From Rathayibacter rathayi (GTDB taxonomy: Bacteria; Actinomycetota; Actinomycetes; Actinomycetales; Microbacteriaceae): a DNA stretch of 64,000 nucleotides. Made by a program: the position numbers and the translations under genes. Location of the stretch: assembly GCF_004011095.1 (NCBI RefSeq), contig NZ_CP028129.1:1798001-1862000 (forward strand). Direction: 5' to 3'. The notes beneath the pieces were generated by a model. It had not been told where the DNA came from. It did no database searches and worked only from the letters and a program-made list of their open reading frames with translations. This document shows, piece after piece, positions 63,301 through 64,000 of this stretch (its first letter is position 1; each line of letters opens with the position of its first letter).

Positions 63301-64000
63301 ACGTCCTCGATGCCGGCTCCCGCGACGGCGCCCCGCTCGCGCGCCTCCCGCACACCGTCTCCTACGTCGGCGCAGGTGCCGGTGCCCACGAGAAACAAAC
63401 CCGTTTCCTCCGTCACCTCCGCGACGAGGTGCGCAGGCGCCGGGCGTCACCCGGTGAGCATCGTCGAGCGCTGGTGCTCATCGACGGGCTCGCGACGTTG
63501 AAGGACGAGTTCGGCGACTGGGAGGGCCTGGCCCTGATGGAAGCGTTCTCTCGCGCCTACGCCGATGGGCCGGAGCTCGGCCTGCATTTCGCGGTGACGA
63601 CCAGCCGCGCGAAGGCGATCCCCTCCGTGATGGAGGAGGTGACGACGCAGAAGTGGCTGTTCCGCCTCGCGGATCCGCAGGACTACTCCGTCTCGGGCGT
63701 GAAGCCAACGTATGCGCCCGCTCCGGTACCGGGTCGCTGCGTCCTGGTCGCGTCGCTCCTGCAGACCCACGTCGCGACCGCAGCGGTCGGTCTCGACCGG
63801 GCGATCGCCGAGGTGGTGGCCCGGTGGCCGGACGCTGGGAGCAAGACGAGCGCGGTCGGCACGCTACCCGAGCGGGTCGCAGTGAGCGCGCTCGGGCTCA
63901 ACGCCCGCTTCGACCAAGAACCGTGGCTGCTTCCGATCGGTCTGGGCGAATCGGACCTCGCCCCACTGGCCTTCCAGGTGTTCGAGGGTGAGCACATCAC
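60315..64000 (+). CDS. FHA-FtsK/SpoIIIE ATPase, EssC/EccC-like (3' end beyond window)
   Basis: The frame stays open from ATG 60315 for 1228 codons to the edge. Residues ~95-175 form an FHA domain (LTVGRSPHADIVLD, RVRDTDSTNGTLVDG). Two membrane helices follow (ITVAAPLVLAFAMVLIMG, YALFAALSPVAGVGMWF). The first FtsK domain has Walker A GLVGGTTGSGKSEFLRSF (near residue 640), Walker B RLLLVVDEFAMLAKEHP and LATQRPAGVVNDDI. A second FtsK-like domain (from about residue 900) has GIPGSGTSTALAS in place of the Walker A lysine and LVLIDGLATL in place of the Walker B acid. This FHA-TM-FtsK order is that of EssC, the motor of type VII secretion. No Esx substrate is visible in the window. Confidence 0.9.
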   Translation, partial: MRLLLDLDDARTDIDLGRYRSSATLGDLVGAVTGHRPPTGTTLAVDSALHPIDTKLVDLLLLEGTRIARSPEPRPSAVRGWTATLSGGLGAGPVIEIPRSRSLTVGRSPHADIVLDTASASWEHFSVTREGDALRVRDTDSTNGTLVDGVPASGEGVLVTDAAVVIAGGAALMLRAAPREPLAPEPGSLNNVTANATVPFNRPPRPGRPATAEAVVPPGRVEVASATKFSVITVAAPLVLAFAMVLIMGDARYALFAALSPVAGVGMWFEQKHRHTRAIRTEEQRFGEALQTLRDDVARAARLERARLEEDAPDPATTIRRAALPATSLWQRRATSPDVLSLHIGVGDVPWSPPLDQRGVSRLEEQVRAILAESIVPSAPVSINLADGGVVGIVGDREGSLALARSLLCQAAVHCGPADLAVGVFCDRGRDSDWSWASWLPHTRLVGGERRLSDRRERSTELLRGLRNDRAPRVLLVLDSDVLTEGRDAPARELLGLGRGEREPATRISGLVLAASEEQLPASCTVVVRVGADASAVLSRPDERTTVEDVVLAGLTTATAERCARDLARFEDPELVTAGAALPVLVRLPPLLGTDHPTAADVRTWWSSARGVRAPVGAGELGPLVLDLVADGPHGLVGGTTGSGKSEFLRSFVAGLAAWNDPTRLNFVLIDFKGGAAFAACERLPHTIGTISNLDAQLADRALRALEAEMKRRQRIFAAAGEGIDNLDAYWATSPAEPMPRLLLVVDEFAMLAKEHPDVLTSLVSVAAVGRTLGVHMILATQRPAGVVNDDILANTNLRVALRVQSRDDSANVIGVSSAAEISRSQTGRAYVKLGQNDISPVQTALVTGRAEAAAVEAIEVRLVGFTGVPLEESALVTADETTPTDLDLLIDAVVAANADAAFAPPRPIWPAPLGDTVPFGGFGAEESDLGRVVDDVLQFALSDDPDRQRQVATGWDLGEGNLLLLGIPGSGTSTALASIALTATRQFSPNDLDLYVLDAGSRDGAPLARLPHTVSYVGAGAGAHEKQTRFLRHLRDEVRRRRASPGEHRRALVLIDGLATLKDEFGDWEGLALMEAFSRAYADGPELGLHFAVTTSRAKAIPSVMEEVTTQKWLFRLADPQDYSVSGVKPTYAPAPVPGRCVLVASLLQTHVATAAVGLDRAIAEVVARWPDAGSKTSAVGTLPERVAVSALGLNARFDQEPWLLPIGLGESDLAPLAFQVFEGEHI

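Noticed and set aside
1..64000. tRNA, rRNA, prophage, insertion sequence or integrase genes
   Set aside because: None was recognised on either strand; the remnants found are of ordinary chromosomal families.

Overview
The window is high-GC, densely packed, actinobacterial chromosome. Mycothiol chemistry (mycothiol S-conjugate amidase; a SigR/RsrA-type redox sigma and anti-sigma pair), a Kgd-type 2-oxoglutarate enzyme, a DUF4307 protein, GuaB1 and many GTGA/ATGA start-stop overlaps point to Actinomycetes. The overall gene style suggests Microbacteriaceae; this placement is inference and the genus cannot be fixed from here.

Layout. 1-2.4 kb: acyl-CoA dehydrogenase (cut by the edge) and a PIN-PhoH ATPase. 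2.4-4.0 kb: a decayed toxin-antitoxin patch (PIN-like pseudogene, YoeB toxin with an aberrant YefM-like partner) and a class V aminotransferase remnant. 4.0-10.9 kb: uppS, hemolysin III, mca, DUF4307, greA, a repeat-rich stretch, ilvA, AI-2E exporter. 10.9-14.8 kb: four-gene ABC importer. 15.0-18.1 kb: AlkZ/YcaQ-type glycosylase, a GAF-ANTAR regulator and several gene remnants including an EamA transporter with two in-frame TGA codons. 18.1-23.1 kb: htpX-lemA, GNAT, ung, S51-like peptidase, phosphoribosyltransferase, SDR. 23.1-27.1 kb: acyltransferase-3 broken by two TAG codons, then metY and metX. 27.2-30.3 kb: histidine kinase, membrane protein, response regulator. 30.5-35.6 kb: alcohol dehydrogenase and a five-gene secreted-peptide/lipoprotein/adaptor/ABC operon. 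35.7-38.7 kb: MFS, thiamine-binding protein, GT87-like enzyme. 38.8-41.7 kb: flavinylation-type redox operon (FMN-binding lipoprotein, ApbE, membrane-FNR fusion). 41.9-48.0 kb: nnrD, two CNNM/CBS proteins, corA, guaB1. 48.2-56.1 kb: kgd, rsrA, sigR, aroA, rsgA, bcp. 56.3 kb to the end: giant lipoprotein, periplasmic-binding-like anchored protein and an FHA-FtsK/EssC-type ATPase, probably a type VII-like secretion locus running off the window.

The most unusual signal is a 56-bp sequence present three times (twice near 8.2 kb, once at 42.8 kb), identical in every copy. Two of the copies sit in the loop of a long inverted repeat that begins on the stop codon of the preceding gene. The inverted-repeat arms differ completely between the two loci, and the element has the same orientation relative to the upstream gene each time. 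It can fold into a closed stem with an inner palindrome and an exposed CCTCCT (anti-Shine-Dalgarno-like) strand. Separately, three core genes (kgd, metX and an ABC permease) each carry one apparent single-base loss in a G/C run, which looks more like consensus-sequence error than decay.
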